A DNA stretch of 64,000 nt from Epilithonimonas arachidiradicis. GTDB lineage: Bacteria > Bacteroidota > Bacteroidia > Flavobacteriales > Weeksellaceae. The translations under genes were made by a program, and so were the position numbers. Position 1 is the stretch's first letter, and each line of letters starts with the position of its first letter. The stretch lies in assembly GCF_003610695.1 (NCBI RefSeq), contig NZ_RAQH01000011.1, forward strand, positions 93,058 through 157,057, read 5' to 3'. This document shows positions 15,817 to 24,447 of this stretch, piece after piece. The notes beneath the pieces were generated by a model, which made no database searches, was not told where the DNA came from, and was given only the letters and a program-made list of their open reading frames with translations.

Positions 15817-18249
15817 TTAGTAAATCGATGGATATTTTGCCGGATTTAATTCGTTGAAAATAGTATAAACTTTCTCTAAAATATCATCCGCAGAAGGCTT
15901 ACTGAAATAATCGCCATCACTTGCATAAGCTGGTCTGTGATTTTCAGCCGAAATTGTCAACGGATCTGAATCTAAATATCTAAAAGCTTTTTGTTTCTCC
16001 AAAATCTGTTGTAGAATAAACGCAGAAGTTCCACCTTCAACATCTTCATCAATCACAACCAATCTATTAGTTTTCTTAACACTTTCTGCAATCTCGTAAG
16101 ATAAGTCAAACGGAATCAAAGACTGAATATCAATTACTTCGGCAGAAATTCCTAGTTTCTCTAATTCATTAGCAGCTTCTGTCACAACTCTCCAAGTAGA
16201 ACCATAAGTTACCAAAGTTACATCAGAACCTTCTTTCGTCACTTCGATTTTTCCAACCGGAACTGTGAATTCGCCTAAGTTATCCGGTTGTTTTTCTTTC
16301 AATCGATAACCGTTTAGACATTCTACAATCACAGCAGGTTCGTCACTTTGAAGCATTGTATTATAGAATCCGGCAGCTTTTGTCAAACTTCTTGGAACAA
16401 GAATGTTGATACCTTTAGAAAGATTCAGAATTCCTGCCATTGGCGAACCAGAATGCCAAACGCCTTCCAATCTGTGGCCTCTTGTTCTGATAATCACCGG
16501 AGCTTTTTGACCACCTTTGGTTCTGTATTGAACTGTTGCCAAATCATCACTCATCCCTTGAAGACAGTACAAAATATAATCAAGATATTGAATTTCGGCA
16601 ATTGGTTTCAAACCTCTCATTGCCATTCCAATGCCTTGACCGAGAATCGTAGCTTCACGGATTCCAGTATCAGCGATTCTTACATCACCATATTTTTCCT
16701 GTAGTCCTTCCAAACCTTGGTTGACATCTCCAATATTTCCTGCATCTTCTCCAAAAACTAAAGACTGAGGATATTTTTCAAAGATTTTATCAAAATTATT
16801 TCTTACCACTACTCTACCATCCACTTCTTCAGAAGAATCAGAAAATACAGGTTTGATTTCTTTGATATTAGTCGCTTTCCATTCTGATTCCGAATATAAA
16901 TGAGAGGAATAATTATCTTTTTCGATTTTTAATAGTTCTTCATATTTCGATTTCAATACATTTCTTTCAGATGAATCTTGATTTCTAGTCAACAACAATG
17001 TCTTCCTAACCAATTGGAAAACATCTTTTTTGCTTATCGAAATGATTTTATTAAAGGTTTCTATTAAATTTTCAATTTCTGAATTTTGATTCTTAACGGA
17101 TTCTACCAAAGGTATAACTTCGGATTTGAGATCGGAAATTGTTTTCTGGTAAGCTTCCCAAGCTTTTTTTTGACCTTCTTTAACCAGTTTTTTAGCTTCA
17201 GAATCAATTGAATCTAATTCTTCAGCCGTAGCTAAAAATTCTTCCTGACCTTCGATTTCGATACTGTAGTCCAAAATCCACTCTCTGAATTTAATTAATC
17301 CATCAAATTCGGATTCCCAACTTAATCTGTCCTCAGATTTATAGCGTTCGTGCGAACCGGAAGTCGAATGTCCTTGCGGCTGAGTCACTTCCGTGACGTG
17401 GATTACAACAGGAACGCTTTCATATCTTGCAAAATGTTCAGCTTTTGCGTAAGCTTCCATCAGCGCCGGATAATCCCAGGCTTTTACCTGGATAATTTCG
17501 CAACCTTGATTTTCACCTTCATTTCTTTGGAAACCCGAAAGCATTTCAGAAATATCAGCTTTCGCTCTTTGATTTTGTGTCGGAACAGAGATTCCGTAAC
17601 CATCATCCCAAATTGAAACAATCATTGGAACCTGCAGTGCACAAGCTGCATTAAGCGTTTCCCAGAAGTGACCTTCTGCTGTAGAAGCATCGCCGATTGT
17701 TCCAAAAGCGACTTCGTTACCGTCTTTCGAAAACTTCTCAGAACCGTCAAATTTTACAGATTTATAAATTTTAGAAGCCTGAGCCAACCCTAACAATCTC
17801 GGCATCTGTCCTGCTGTTGGCGAGATATCAGACGAAATATTTTTTTGCTCCATCAAGTTTTTCCAACTTCCATCAGCATTCAAACTTCTGGTTGCATAAT
17901 GCCCATTCATTTGACGCCCTGCAGATGCGGGTTCTCTTTCTACATTTGTATCCGCATAGAGTTGTGCAAAAAAACTTTCTACGGAAACAGCTTCAATAGC
18001 CAATGCAAAAGTCTGATCGCGATAGTATCCGGAGCGGAAATCTCCATTTCTGAAAACTTTTGCCATTGCCAACTGTGGCAATTCTTTTCCGTCACCAAAA
18101 ATCCCGAACTTTGCTTTCCCGGTCAAAACTTCCCGTCTTCCAAGATAAGACATCTCGCGAGAAATTCTTCCCAGACGATAATCATTTATGACACTATTTT
18201 TAAAGTCCTGAAAAGACACTTGCTGAGTTTCTATATAAGTTGATTGCAT
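15817..18249 (-). CDS. Fused alpha/beta 2-oxoacid dehydrogenase E1 (thiamine diphosphate dependent)
   Basis: 810 aa. Residues 1 to about 430 are the E1 alpha part: the diphosphate-binding block TIGDASTAEGHFWETLNAA ending in DDGYGISVP, and the phosphorylation-loop-like HSTSGSHERYKSEDR. Residues about 480-810 are the E1 beta part: VFGEDAGNIGDVNQGLEGLQ, GIREATILGQGIGMAMRGL and the C-terminal transketolase domain VTLVTYGSTWRVVTEA. Many bacteria encode the two subunits separately; the fused form is common in Bacteroidota. It probably acts on pyruvate or branched-chain 2-oxoacids, which the sequence alone cannot decide. E2 is not in the window; E3 (lpdA) is. Confidence 0.93.
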   Translation of the reverse strand: MQSTYIETQQVSFQDFKNSVINDYRLGRISREMSYLGRREVLTGKAKFGIFGDGKELPQLAMAKVFRNGDFRSGYYRDQTFALAIEAVSVESFFAQLYADTNVEREPASAGRQMNGHYATRSLNADGSWKNLMEQKNISSDISPTAGQMPRLLGLAQASKIYKSVKFDGSEKFSKDGNEVAFGTIGDASTAEGHFWETLNAACALQVPMIVSIWDDGYGISVPTQNQRAKADISEMLSGFQRNEGENQGCEIIQVKAWDYPALMEAYAKAEHFARYESVPVVIHVTEVTQPQGHSTSGSHERYKSEDRLSWESEFDGLIKFREWILDYSIEIEGQEEFLATAEELDSIDSEAKKLVKEGQKKAWEAYQKTISDLKSEVIPLVESVKNQNSEIENLIETFNKIISISKKDVFQLVRKTLLLTRNQDSSERNVLKSKYEELLKIEKDNYSSHLYSESEWKATNIKEIKPVFSDSSEEVDGRVVVRNNFDKIFEKYPQSLVFGEDAGNIGDVNQGLEGLQEKYGDVRIADTGIREATILGQGIGMAMRGLKPIAEIQYLDYILYCLQGMSDDLATVQYRTKGGQKAPVIIRTRGHRLEGVWHSGSPMAGILNLSKGINILVPRSLTKAAGFYNTMLQSDEPAVIVECLNGYRLKEKQPDNLGEFTVPVGKIEVTKEGSDVTLVTYGSTWRVVTEAANELEKLGISAEVIDIQSLIPFDLSYEIAESVKKTNRLVVIDEDVEGGTSAFILQQILEKQKAFRYLDSDPLTISAENHRPAYASDGDYFSKPSADDILEKVYTIFNELNPAKYPSIY

Positions 18250-18398
18250 AACAATAGAGTTTTGACAAATATAAAATTTTTCCGCTAATTTTTACGAAAA
18301 TGATATTTTTATGATTCTAAAATATTTTATCAATTATTAATTCATTCTTGCATAAGAAATTTTTGCCCGGAAAAGAAATGATTCTATAATTTTGAATT

Positions 18399-18692
18399 AT
18401 GAAAAAAACAGCCCCACATATCCTGAACGCTTCTACCAATCTACTTGGTTTTTGCCTGGTGATTTTAACCTCTTTGAAAATTGCCAAATTTCCCCATCAC
18501 ACTTTTTTGGACGTATGTACTGTTGGTGCCATTTTCAGCTTGTCCTTAAGTTGTGCACTTTCATTCCTTGCGATGAAGTCTAAGAATTTTAAAACTTCGG
18601 GCATCTTGGAAAGCAGCGCAGATATACTTTTTTTCCTGGCACTACTTTGCATCATCATATCAGTTCTTATTGTGAGTATCGATGTTGTCTAA
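18399..18692 (+). CDS. Small membrane protein (97 aa)
   Basis: Three hydrophobic segments (about residues 12-28, 40-60 and 75-95) make up most of the protein, with no known motif. The ATG at 18399 is preferred over an overlapping ORF in another frame because it gives the membrane-protein pattern. It overlaps the convergent rnz gene by 4 bp. Function unknown. Confidence 0.7.
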   Translation: MKKTAPHILNASTNLLGFCLVILTSLKIAKFPHHTFLDVCTVGAIFSLSLSCALSFLAMKSKNFKTSGILESSADILFFLALLCIIISVLIVSIDVV

Positions 18693-19606
18693 CCGATTTT
18701 TACCTGCTCCAGCGCTTTTGGTAAGAAAGAATTTGGGAAGATTTGTCTGGCTTCGTCCGTCATTACACTCAGGTCGCTATAACGGTTGGAGAAATGACCT
18801 AAAATCAATTTTCCGACTTGCGCTTTTTTGGCAATAGTTGCTGCTTCCAAAGCGGTGGAATGCCCTGTGTAATCTGCCATTTCTTTCAAATTGTGAAGGA
18901 AAGTAGACTCGTGGTAAAGAACATCAGCATTTTCTATGATTGGGATGATATCTTCTTTATATTTCGTATCACTGCAAAATGCATAAGAAACCGACGGTTT
19001 CGGGTCGGTCGTTAATAATTCATTTTTGATAACTGCCCCGTCTTCTGAAACAAAATCTTTTCCTAAACGCAAATTCTGAAAATCACAGATTTCGATTTCT
19101 TTGTATTTAGAAATCTCTTTCATATTAAGATGGCGTTCTTTTGGCTTTTCTTTGAAAAGATATCCATTGCAATAGATTCTGTGATTCAAAGGAATGGTGT
19201 AAACTTCTACCCTTTTGTCTTCGTATATTTTGATGGATTCTTTACCTTCGAGTTCGTGGTAAATTACTTCAAAACCTTTGTATGTTTCTGTAATTTCAAA
19301 AATGGTGTCCATCATTTTCTTGATGCCTTTCGGACCGTAGATGTTCAATGGTGTTTTTCTTCCTAATAATCTGAATGATGCTACTAATCCCGGTAATCCA
19401 AAACAATGGTCACCGTGAAGATGGGAAATGAAAATGTGGTTAATCTTAGAAAAACGAACTTTCGCCTTACGCATCTGTACCTGAGTTCCTTCGCCGCAAT
19501 CAATGAGAAAATGACGCTCTTCCATTTCCAAAAACTGAGATGTTGGTGAAGAATTAATAGTTGGAATTGCTGAATTGAATCCTAAAATGGTAAGATAAGT
19601 GCTCAA
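18689..19606 (-). CDS. rnz: Ribonuclease Z
   Basis: 305 aa, normal for the short form. The metallo-beta-lactamase zinc motif SHLHGDHCFG has His62, His64, Asp66 and His67. Further ligands appear in FCSDTKY, the family motif YHESTF (HEST) and GHSTALEAA, with LGHFSNRY near the end. RNase Z removes 3' trailers of tRNA precursors that lack an encoded CCA, in the cytoplasm. The tRNA-Arg in this window shows no encoded CCA, which fits. Confidence 0.96.
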   Translation of the reverse strand: MSTYLTILGFNSAIPTINSSPTSQFLEMEERHFLIDCGEGTQVQMRKAKVRFSKINHIFISHLHGDHCFGLPGLVASFRLLGRKTPLNIYGPKGIKKMMDTIFEITETYKGFEVIYHELEGKESIKIYEDKRVEVYTIPLNHRIYCNGYLFKEKPKERHLNMKEISKYKEIEICDFQNLRLGKDFVSEDGAVIKNELLTTDPKPSVSYAFCSDTKYKEDIIPIIENADVLYHESTFLHNLKEMADYTGHSTALEAATIAKKAQVGKLILGHFSNRYSDLSVMTDEARQIFPNSFLPKALEQVKIG

Positions 19607-19661
19607 TTTTTAATAATGGTATTGAAAATTACTGGGTAAAGATACAAAAATGACGTAAAAA

Positions 19662-20246
19662 TCAGACATCACCCCCTCTGGAATTTAGATATTCTAAGAA
19701 CTTTTTCAAAGCTTCACTTCTATGACTGATTTTATTTTTCTCTTCAGGCAGCATTTCTGCAAAAGTCTGATTATAATCATCCGGGACAAAAATCGGGTCA
19801 TAGCCAAAGCCATCGGTTCCAAAAACTTCAGTAGTCAGGTTGCCATATACACGACCTTCGAAATAATGTTCGCCACCTTCATCTTTATAACACAAAACAG
19901 TGATGAAATATGCCCTCCTGTTCGGCTGATCCTTCATCTCATCCAAAACTTTTTCGATGTTCTTTTTGAAATTGTGATTGCCTGCATAACGTGCTGAGAA
20001 AATCCCAGGTCGACCATCCAAAGCTTCTACAACCAATCCGCTGTCATCGCCAACACTTGGTTTGTCCGTCTTCTCGTAGCAGTATTTGGCCTTGATAAGT
20101 GCGTTTGCCTGAAATGTATCGCCGTCTTCGATGATTTCTTCATTCAAATCGTAGTCTGACAAACTTGTCACGACATAATCTGTCCCTAATATCTGCTGTA
20201 TCTCTTCTTTTTTATGCAAATTATGTGTTGCTACTAAAATCTCCAT
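19662..20246 (-). CDS. rdgB: RdgB/HAM1-family XTP/dITP pyrophosphatase
   Basis: 194 aa. N-terminal VATHNLHKKEEI (the TxNxxK substrate-binding motif), the central SVGDDSGLVVEALDGRPGIFSARYAG and C-terminal GTDGFGYDPIFVP and ISHRSEALKKF are all in place. It hydrolyses non-canonical purine nucleoside triphosphates (dITP, XTP) to the monophosphate and keeps them out of DNA. It follows rnz upstream in the same direction with a 55-bp gap. Confidence 0.96.
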   Translation of the reverse strand: MEILVATHNLHKKEEIQQILGTDYVVTSLSDYDLNEEIIEDGDTFQANALIKAKYCYEKTDKPSVGDDSGLVVEALDGRPGIFSARYAGNHNFKKNIEKVLDEMKDQPNRRAYFITVLCYKDEGGEHYFEGRVYGNLTTEVFGTDGFGYDPIFVPDDYNQTFAEMLPEEKNKISHRSEALKKFLEYLNSRGGDV

Positions 20247-20325
20247 TTATATATAATTGATGGTTGATAAATTATAATTTATATGTTTGAAATCTATTTT
20301 ATTGACATTTGTTTTTATGACCAAA

Positions 20326-20433
20326 TTGCAGCCCGGCTTGAGCGGAAATCCTTTTTTTGCTTATACTTAATTTCTATCTAACGTGAAATCGTCTGGAAAA
20401 AAGATTGGGAGCGGAAGACGGATTAAGCTGCCC
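20326..20433. repeat. Intergenic imperfect-hairpin repeat, copy 3 of 3 (diverged)
   Basis: Starts with TTGCAGCCCGGCTTGAGCGG and ends with GGGAGCGGAAGACGGATTAA then GCTGCCC, as in copies 1 and 2, but the middle is longer and no longer a clean T/A stem. It lies directly after the CPBP gene stop. The ends are best conserved, which suggests that they define the element. Confidence 0.7.
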
Positions 20434-20438
20434 TAAAT

Positions 20439-21254
20439 TTAATCTTTATAAATAATATTCTTTTGGATTGCGAAAAAATAAAATGGTATTATAAAAATCG
20501 CTAATCCTACTGCTAATAATAGTTCGGGTTTAATTTTAAACAAATCAGAAAAAGTTTCTGAATCTGAATATAACATCATCATTGCCGACACCAGATTGTT
20601 GAATGCGTGAAGCAAAATTGGCATCAGCAGCGATTTGGTTTTGTAGTACACCAAACCTAATACCAAACCGAGCAGCATGGCGCCTGCAAACTGCCAAGGA
20701 TTGAAATGGACGACGCCGAAAATGAACGCCGAAATGATAATTGCCGTGACTGGTTTGACTTTGTTATTCAGCATTCCTTTCATAATGATGCCTCGGAAAA
20801 GGATTTCTTCCAGAATTGGCGCGAGAATGACTGTCATTATTAATAATGAAATTGGCTCTTTAGCGAATTTTGCAAATTGCTCTGAGTACATTTTGTAAAT
20901 TTCGCCGAGCAAATCGCCTGTTGTCGGAATGAGTTGTGTGGTGTAATCTGCAACCAGCATCATCCCAAACATCATTGGAAATATCAATAGATAAATGCGA
21001 AATGGCTTGGTAGAGAAATCGAAATTGAGTTTGTTGCCATCTTTTCTTACGATAAAAAAATCGAAAAAGAGAATAGGAACTACCATTGATGCCGTGTACA
21101 TCAAAATATTGAAAATCCCAGTATCACTAATGTCTTGTCCGAAAAATGAAGACAATCCTAAACCAATTGCATACATCAATGACTGACCAATAAACAGCCC
21201 GACAACCAATAAAATCCCTACGAAAAAATCGACTTTGTAATTCTGTTCTTTCAT
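20439..21254 (-). CDS. CPBP-family intramembrane protease
   Basis: 271 aa from the ATG of MKEQNYKV (21252-21254). The longer frame to 21350 reads into the upstream gene and is rejected. It is a multi-spanning membrane protein with the three CPBP (Abi) motifs: LEEILFRGIIMKG with Glu149, Glu150 and Arg154; FGVVHFNPWQF; and HAFNN. These form the glutamate/histidine site of the Rce1/CAAX-like protease fold in the inner membrane. Its start overlaps the stop of the upstream lipoprotein gene by one base (TAATG), so translation is probably coupled. Substrate unknown. Confidence 0.93.
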   Translation of the reverse strand: MKEQNYKVDFFVGILLVVGLFIGQSLMYAIGLGLSSFFGQDISDTGIFNILMYTASMVVPILFFDFFIVRKDGNKLNFDFSTKPFRIYLLIFPMMFGMMLVADYTTQLIPTTGDLLGEIYKMYSEQFAKFAKEPISLLIMTVILAPILEEILFRGIIMKGMLNNKVKPVTAIIISAFIFGVVHFNPWQFAGAMLLGLVLGLVYYKTKSLLMPILLHAFNNLVSAMMMLYSDSETFSDLFKIKPELLLAVGLAIFIIPFYFFAIQKNIIYKD

Positions 21255-22306
21255 TATTTGAGTTCTTTCATATAAACTAAAGGTTCTGATTTGAAAGTTA
21301 CATCTTCCGGATGAAATATCTTGAAATAATCTCTCAAAACCAAATCGCATCTTACAACACCCGATTCGAAATAGTCATTCGAACCATCTTTCTCTCGGTT
21401 GTTTATCATATATAAGTTGCCGGAATTGAAGACTTTCATTTTGCTGTAATTGGGATTCAAAGTCTGTAATTCTTTTTTGTTCCGATGCGGACTGATATTG
21501 ATCCAATAATTGACATTCTCTGACTTAACGAAAACTTCCTCGAAGCTCAACGGAACGGAAGAAGATTCTTTGTTATCTTTCAGGATGTAATTTCCGCCAG
21601 CATCGCTGATAAATCTTGCGACAAAGGAATTTCCGCCCGGTAAAAACCATTGACTTCCGTACATTTCATTGCAAAGAATATTCGGTTTGATTGAGGTTTT
21701 AGAAGCTAGGGTTTGAATCTTTTTGTAATTGTCTTCGATATTTTTGAATGCTTTCTCTGCTTGTTCTTCTGCTCCGAATAGTTTTCCAAATAACAACAGA
21801 TATTTCGATTTTTCTAAAGGATTTTGCTCTAAGAATTCATCTAAGAAAATCAATTCAATTCCAGTTTTCTGTAAGATATCGTACGTATTGGCGAAATTGG
21901 GAACGTAGTTGGTAAAAATAACGTCTGGTTTATTAGAAAGGATTTTTTCAATATCATACTTTTGTTCGTTTCCGATATTAAGAATTTGATTTTGATTAAT
22001 TAATTGATGAATTTTTTCTGAGAAAATATACTCCGGACTGGAAACACCTGTGATTTTATTTTCTAAATTAAGTTCCGAAAAGTAGCCAATCAGGCTTGAA
22101 TTAAGCAACATTGCTTTCTGAAATGGCAATTTTTCTTTTGAAATGACATTTTTAAATTTCCCTGAATTAACAACCAGATTTTTTGAATCATCCGAATAAT
22201 TAACTCTTTCCGAGATAGTTATATTTCCTGATTCGGATTTCGATATTTCTTTTTTACAGGAAATTGTAAAAAGAAAGAAAATTAAAAGTAAAAAAATGCG
22301 TTTCAT
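21254..22306 (-). CDS. Metal-chelate (BtuF/FepB-like) ABC transporter substrate-binding lipoprotein
   Basis: 350 aa. Lipoprotein signal MKRIFLLLIFFLFTISC, with Cys17 as the acylation site. The rest is a helical-backbone metal receptor: ENKITGVSSPEYIF, DIEKILSNKPDVIFTNYVPN, TGIELIFLDEFLEQNPLEKSKYLLLFGKLFGAEEQAE and ARFISDAGGNYIL. These proteins deliver cobalamin, haem or ferric chelates to an ABC importer. No permease or ATPase gene is adjacent, so the ligand is open. First gene of a two-gene unit with the CPBP protease. Confidence 0.92.
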   Translation of the reverse strand: MKRIFLLLIFFLFTISCKKEISKSESGNITISERVNYSDDSKNLVVNSGKFKNVISKEKLPFQKAMLLNSSLIGYFSELNLENKITGVSSPEYIFSEKIHQLINQNQILNIGNEQKYDIEKILSNKPDVIFTNYVPNFANTYDILQKTGIELIFLDEFLEQNPLEKSKYLLLFGKLFGAEEQAEKAFKNIEDNYKKIQTLASKTSIKPNILCNEMYGSQWFLPGGNSFVARFISDAGGNYILKDNKESSSVPLSFEEVFVKSENVNYWINISPHRNKKELQTLNPNYSKMKVFNSGNLYMINNREKDGSNDYFESGVVRCDLVLRDYFKIFHPEDVTFKSEPLVYMKELK

Positions 22307-22353
22307 CTTCCAAAGAACGTAAAAAAGTACTATATTTGCAAACCTTTAAACAA

Positions 22354-22427
22354 GGCCTCGTGGCGCAACTGAATAGCGCATCTGATTACGGCTCAGAAGG
22401 TTACAGGTTTGAATCCTGTCGAGGTCA
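22354..22427 (+). tRNA. tRNA-Arg (ACG)
   Basis: 74 nt. Acceptor GGCCTCG pairs with CGAGGTC (one G-T pair). D-arm GCGC/GCGC. Anticodon stem TCTGA/TCAGA encloses loop TTACGGC with anticodon ACG. T-arm ACAGG/CCTGT encloses TTTGAAT, followed by discriminator A. CCA is not encoded. All four stems pair, so the gene looks functional. The long accessory locus begins just beyond its 3' end. Confidence 0.97.
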
Positions 22428-22440
22428 CAAATAGCCAAAT

Positions 22441-22475
22441 GGCGCCAATTGAAGACAATTGGTGCCGTTTTTATT
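22441..22475. terminator. Terminator after tRNA-Arg
   Basis: GGCGCCAATTG (22441-22451) pairs with CAATTGGTGCC (22456-22466) with one G-T pair, loop AAGA, then GTTTTTATTT on the plus strand. It separates the tRNA from the convergent end of the accessory locus and could also serve that locus on the minus strand. Confidence 0.88.
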
Positions 22476-22485
22476 TACAATGTAA

Positions 22486-23418
22486 TTAGCTTATACTGAA
22501 CGCAAAATAATTATAAGGTAATTCTCTATGCGTTCCGTCGACAGACTGTACGGTTCCGAAACTTCTGTTGTAATGCCACTGATTCCAGTCGAATGCACCA
22601 GGTTCTGAGGTTTGGAGAGCAATGTAAATCCCTCTTGCCATTTTGAGGTGGGAAGCAATATCATCAAAGTACAAACCCATTTTTGGTGAAGTGATCTCCC
22701 TGTTTCGATTACGACCTGCAATCAGCTTAGTAATACCAGTCGCATATTCGGATAAGATGGGGATTACTGGATTTAGAGTACCTAGAAGTGTGATGCCATT
22801 CTTTACAACGCCTTTTTCCATAGTATCGAGAAGTTGGTCATCGTTATCATTAGAGACATTGATAATCTCTACATCAAACTGCATCAGCTGTTTACCTGTA
22901 TTTAAGCCGATGAATATAGGATAACCTGATATAGGAGCATTTTGACCTTCCTGAATAGCAAAAGTCTGATTAAAGCTCAAGTCCTGTTCAGCAGAATCTT
23001 TGAGATAATTCTTAGCATTGAACTTGAATAGGACACGATGTTTTCCTCTTCCTGGGTATTCATAAGCCCGGAAATAATCTAATGATATATTGATTTTAGC
23101 ATCTTTGAGGGACTGGTCTGCAGTAATGCTTCTAGCCTCATGGATTTTAAGTTCATTGTCATTACTTCCGTTGGCTGGGATAAAGCCAAAGGCATAAGAA
23201 CTGTGTTCCCAAGCTCTGGGTTTTCTGTTCCAGGGCCATGCAACAGTCTCCAGATCGGCAGCCTGATTATGCTCAAGAATTTCTTCGGCTTCTGTTTTAA
23301 GGTCCAAGGATTTGTAAAGCGTGACAGCTTCCAAGGCATTTAATTGTGAAAAGTCTTTCATAAAATGATACTTATGGATTTCGGGTAGGTAGTGTAATGA
23401 TTTTGTCTTCTTTTCCAA
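22486..23418 (-). CDS. Uncharacterised protein, last gene of the accessory locus
   Basis: 310 aa, no signal peptide or membrane helix. Not recognised. The N-terminal 60 residues are helical (YHFMKDFSQLNALEAVTLYK). The middle is a beta-rich domain with aromatic and acidic turns (KINISLDYFRAYEYPGRGKH, FIGLNTGKQLMQFDVEIINV, SNDNDDQLLD) that reminds me of a C2-like sandwich, but this is only an impression. It follows the amidase gene by 32 bp and the patatin gene before that, so it probably belongs to the same transcript as these two leaderless enzymes. Confidence 0.75.
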   Translation of the reverse strand: MEKKTKSLHYLPEIHKYHFMKDFSQLNALEAVTLYKSLDLKTEAEEILEHNQAADLETVAWPWNRKPRAWEHSSYAFGFIPANGSNDNELKIHEARSITADQSLKDAKINISLDYFRAYEYPGRGKHRVLFKFNAKNYLKDSAEQDLSFNQTFAIQEGQNAPISGYPIFIGLNTGKQLMQFDVEIINVSNDNDDQLLDTMEKGVVKNGITLLGTLNPVIPILSEYATGITKLIAGRNRNREITSPKMGLYFDDIASHLKMARGIYIALQTSEPGAFDWNQWHYNRSFGTVQSVDGTHRELPYNYFAFSIS

Positions 23419-23450
23419 ATGTAAGTTACTGAAATTTCACTGAAGTTCAG

Positions 23451-24440
23451 TTAATGATTTAGGGTGAGAAATGTATCTTTGACCCATCTTTCATCGATGC
23501 TTATCTGTGACCAGCCTTTATCCTGTTTGTAGATAAAGACTTCCGTCCCTTTGGTAAGTGTTCCTGTTTTGGGGAATGTTGTTCCGGCACCTGATCTGAC
23601 ATTGAGAACATCAGCATTAACCAAAGCTCTTTGTACTGATGTGGTATAACGTGCTGCTACCCAGTGTTGAGCTGATGATGAAATCTTGTACCAGCCATTT
23701 TTTTCTTCATAAACTCTCAGTACATTGCCAAACAAGGCCGGGGTTCTATCTTTGACCTTGGCTTGTGATGCAGAAGGTCCTGTTCTGATATTAAGCGTAT
23801 CGGAGGTAACTGATACATATTTTAAAGCCTCTTCTGAAGTATTGATGCCTGTTAGTTTTAATGCTTGATTGATTAAGGGAATTAAGTTCTTCTTGCAGTC
23901 TTCTATTTTATTACCACCAAAGAATTGGGTTCCGGGGCATGATTTGTTATTGCTGCTGCCGTTGTTTCTAGCACCTGTTGAAAGGTTGAACCAATTATGG
24001 TAAAGTATGGTATTGATGTTGGGGCTTAAACCAAACTTTTTAAGCAATGCCGCAGTTACTGTAATAATAGCTTCTTCCTGCTGGGCGGTCATCTGATCAC
24101 CCCCCTTATCAAAATTACCTACATTTTCAATGCAGAAGCTATTGGCATTGTTTCCGTAAATGCACGCAGGAGATTTTTCGAAGCTTCGTCCTGTGACCAC
24201 TGAGCCATCCGGGAATATGGATAAATGCTGCCCTATATCTGCCCAACCGTTGGCATTGATATGAGTATTCTTCATACTTTTCTGCAGTTCAAAGTGGTTA
24301 CTGCCGTTGAAATGGATGTAAGATGGGATATAAGTATGGTGTTGCTGGACCGATAATACCGTTCTGGCTATTTTTAGTTTTGAAAAATAGGTTTCAAATG
24401 CTTTGGCGGTCATTTTTGTAAATCCATACTTGGTTTCCAT
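23451..24440 (-). CDS. N-acetylmuramoyl-L-alanine amidase with two SH3 domains, leaderless
   Basis: 329 aa. Residues about 25-190 form an Amidase_2 (PGRP-like) zinc amidase: VQQHHTYIPSYIHFNG with His34/His35, GHHLSIF-like segment GQHLSIFPDGSVVTGR, CIENVGNFDKGGDQM, ILYHNWFN and the ligand motif SCPGTQFFG. Two bacterial SH3-like repeats follow (about 205-268 and 270-327; LNIRTGPSASQAKVK and LNVRSGAGTTFPKTG). It should cut the stem peptide from muramic acid in peptidoglycan. There is no signal peptide, so another export route or release by lysis is needed, as for phage-type lysins and injected effectors. It lies 7 bp after the patatin gene. Confidence 0.9.
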   Translation of the reverse strand: METKYGFTKMTAKAFETYFSKLKIARTVLSVQQHHTYIPSYIHFNGSNHFELQKSMKNTHINANGWADIGQHLSIFPDGSVVTGRSFEKSPACIYGNNANSFCIENVGNFDKGGDQMTAQQEEAIITVTAALLKKFGLSPNINTILYHNWFNLSTGARNNGSSNNKSCPGTQFFGGNKIEDCKKNLIPLINQALKLTGINTSEEALKYVSVTSDTLNIRTGPSASQAKVKDRTPALFGNVLRVYEEKNGWYKISSSAQHWVAARYTTSVQRALVNADVLNVRSGAGTTFPKTGTLTKGTEVFIYKQDKGWSQISIDERWVKDTFLTLNH

Positions 24441-24447
24441 GATGGTT

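Noticed and set aside
20439..21350. 303-aa form of the CPBP protease
   Set aside because: The first 32 residues are read from the end of the upstream lipoprotein gene in another frame; the TAATG overlap supports the start at 21254.
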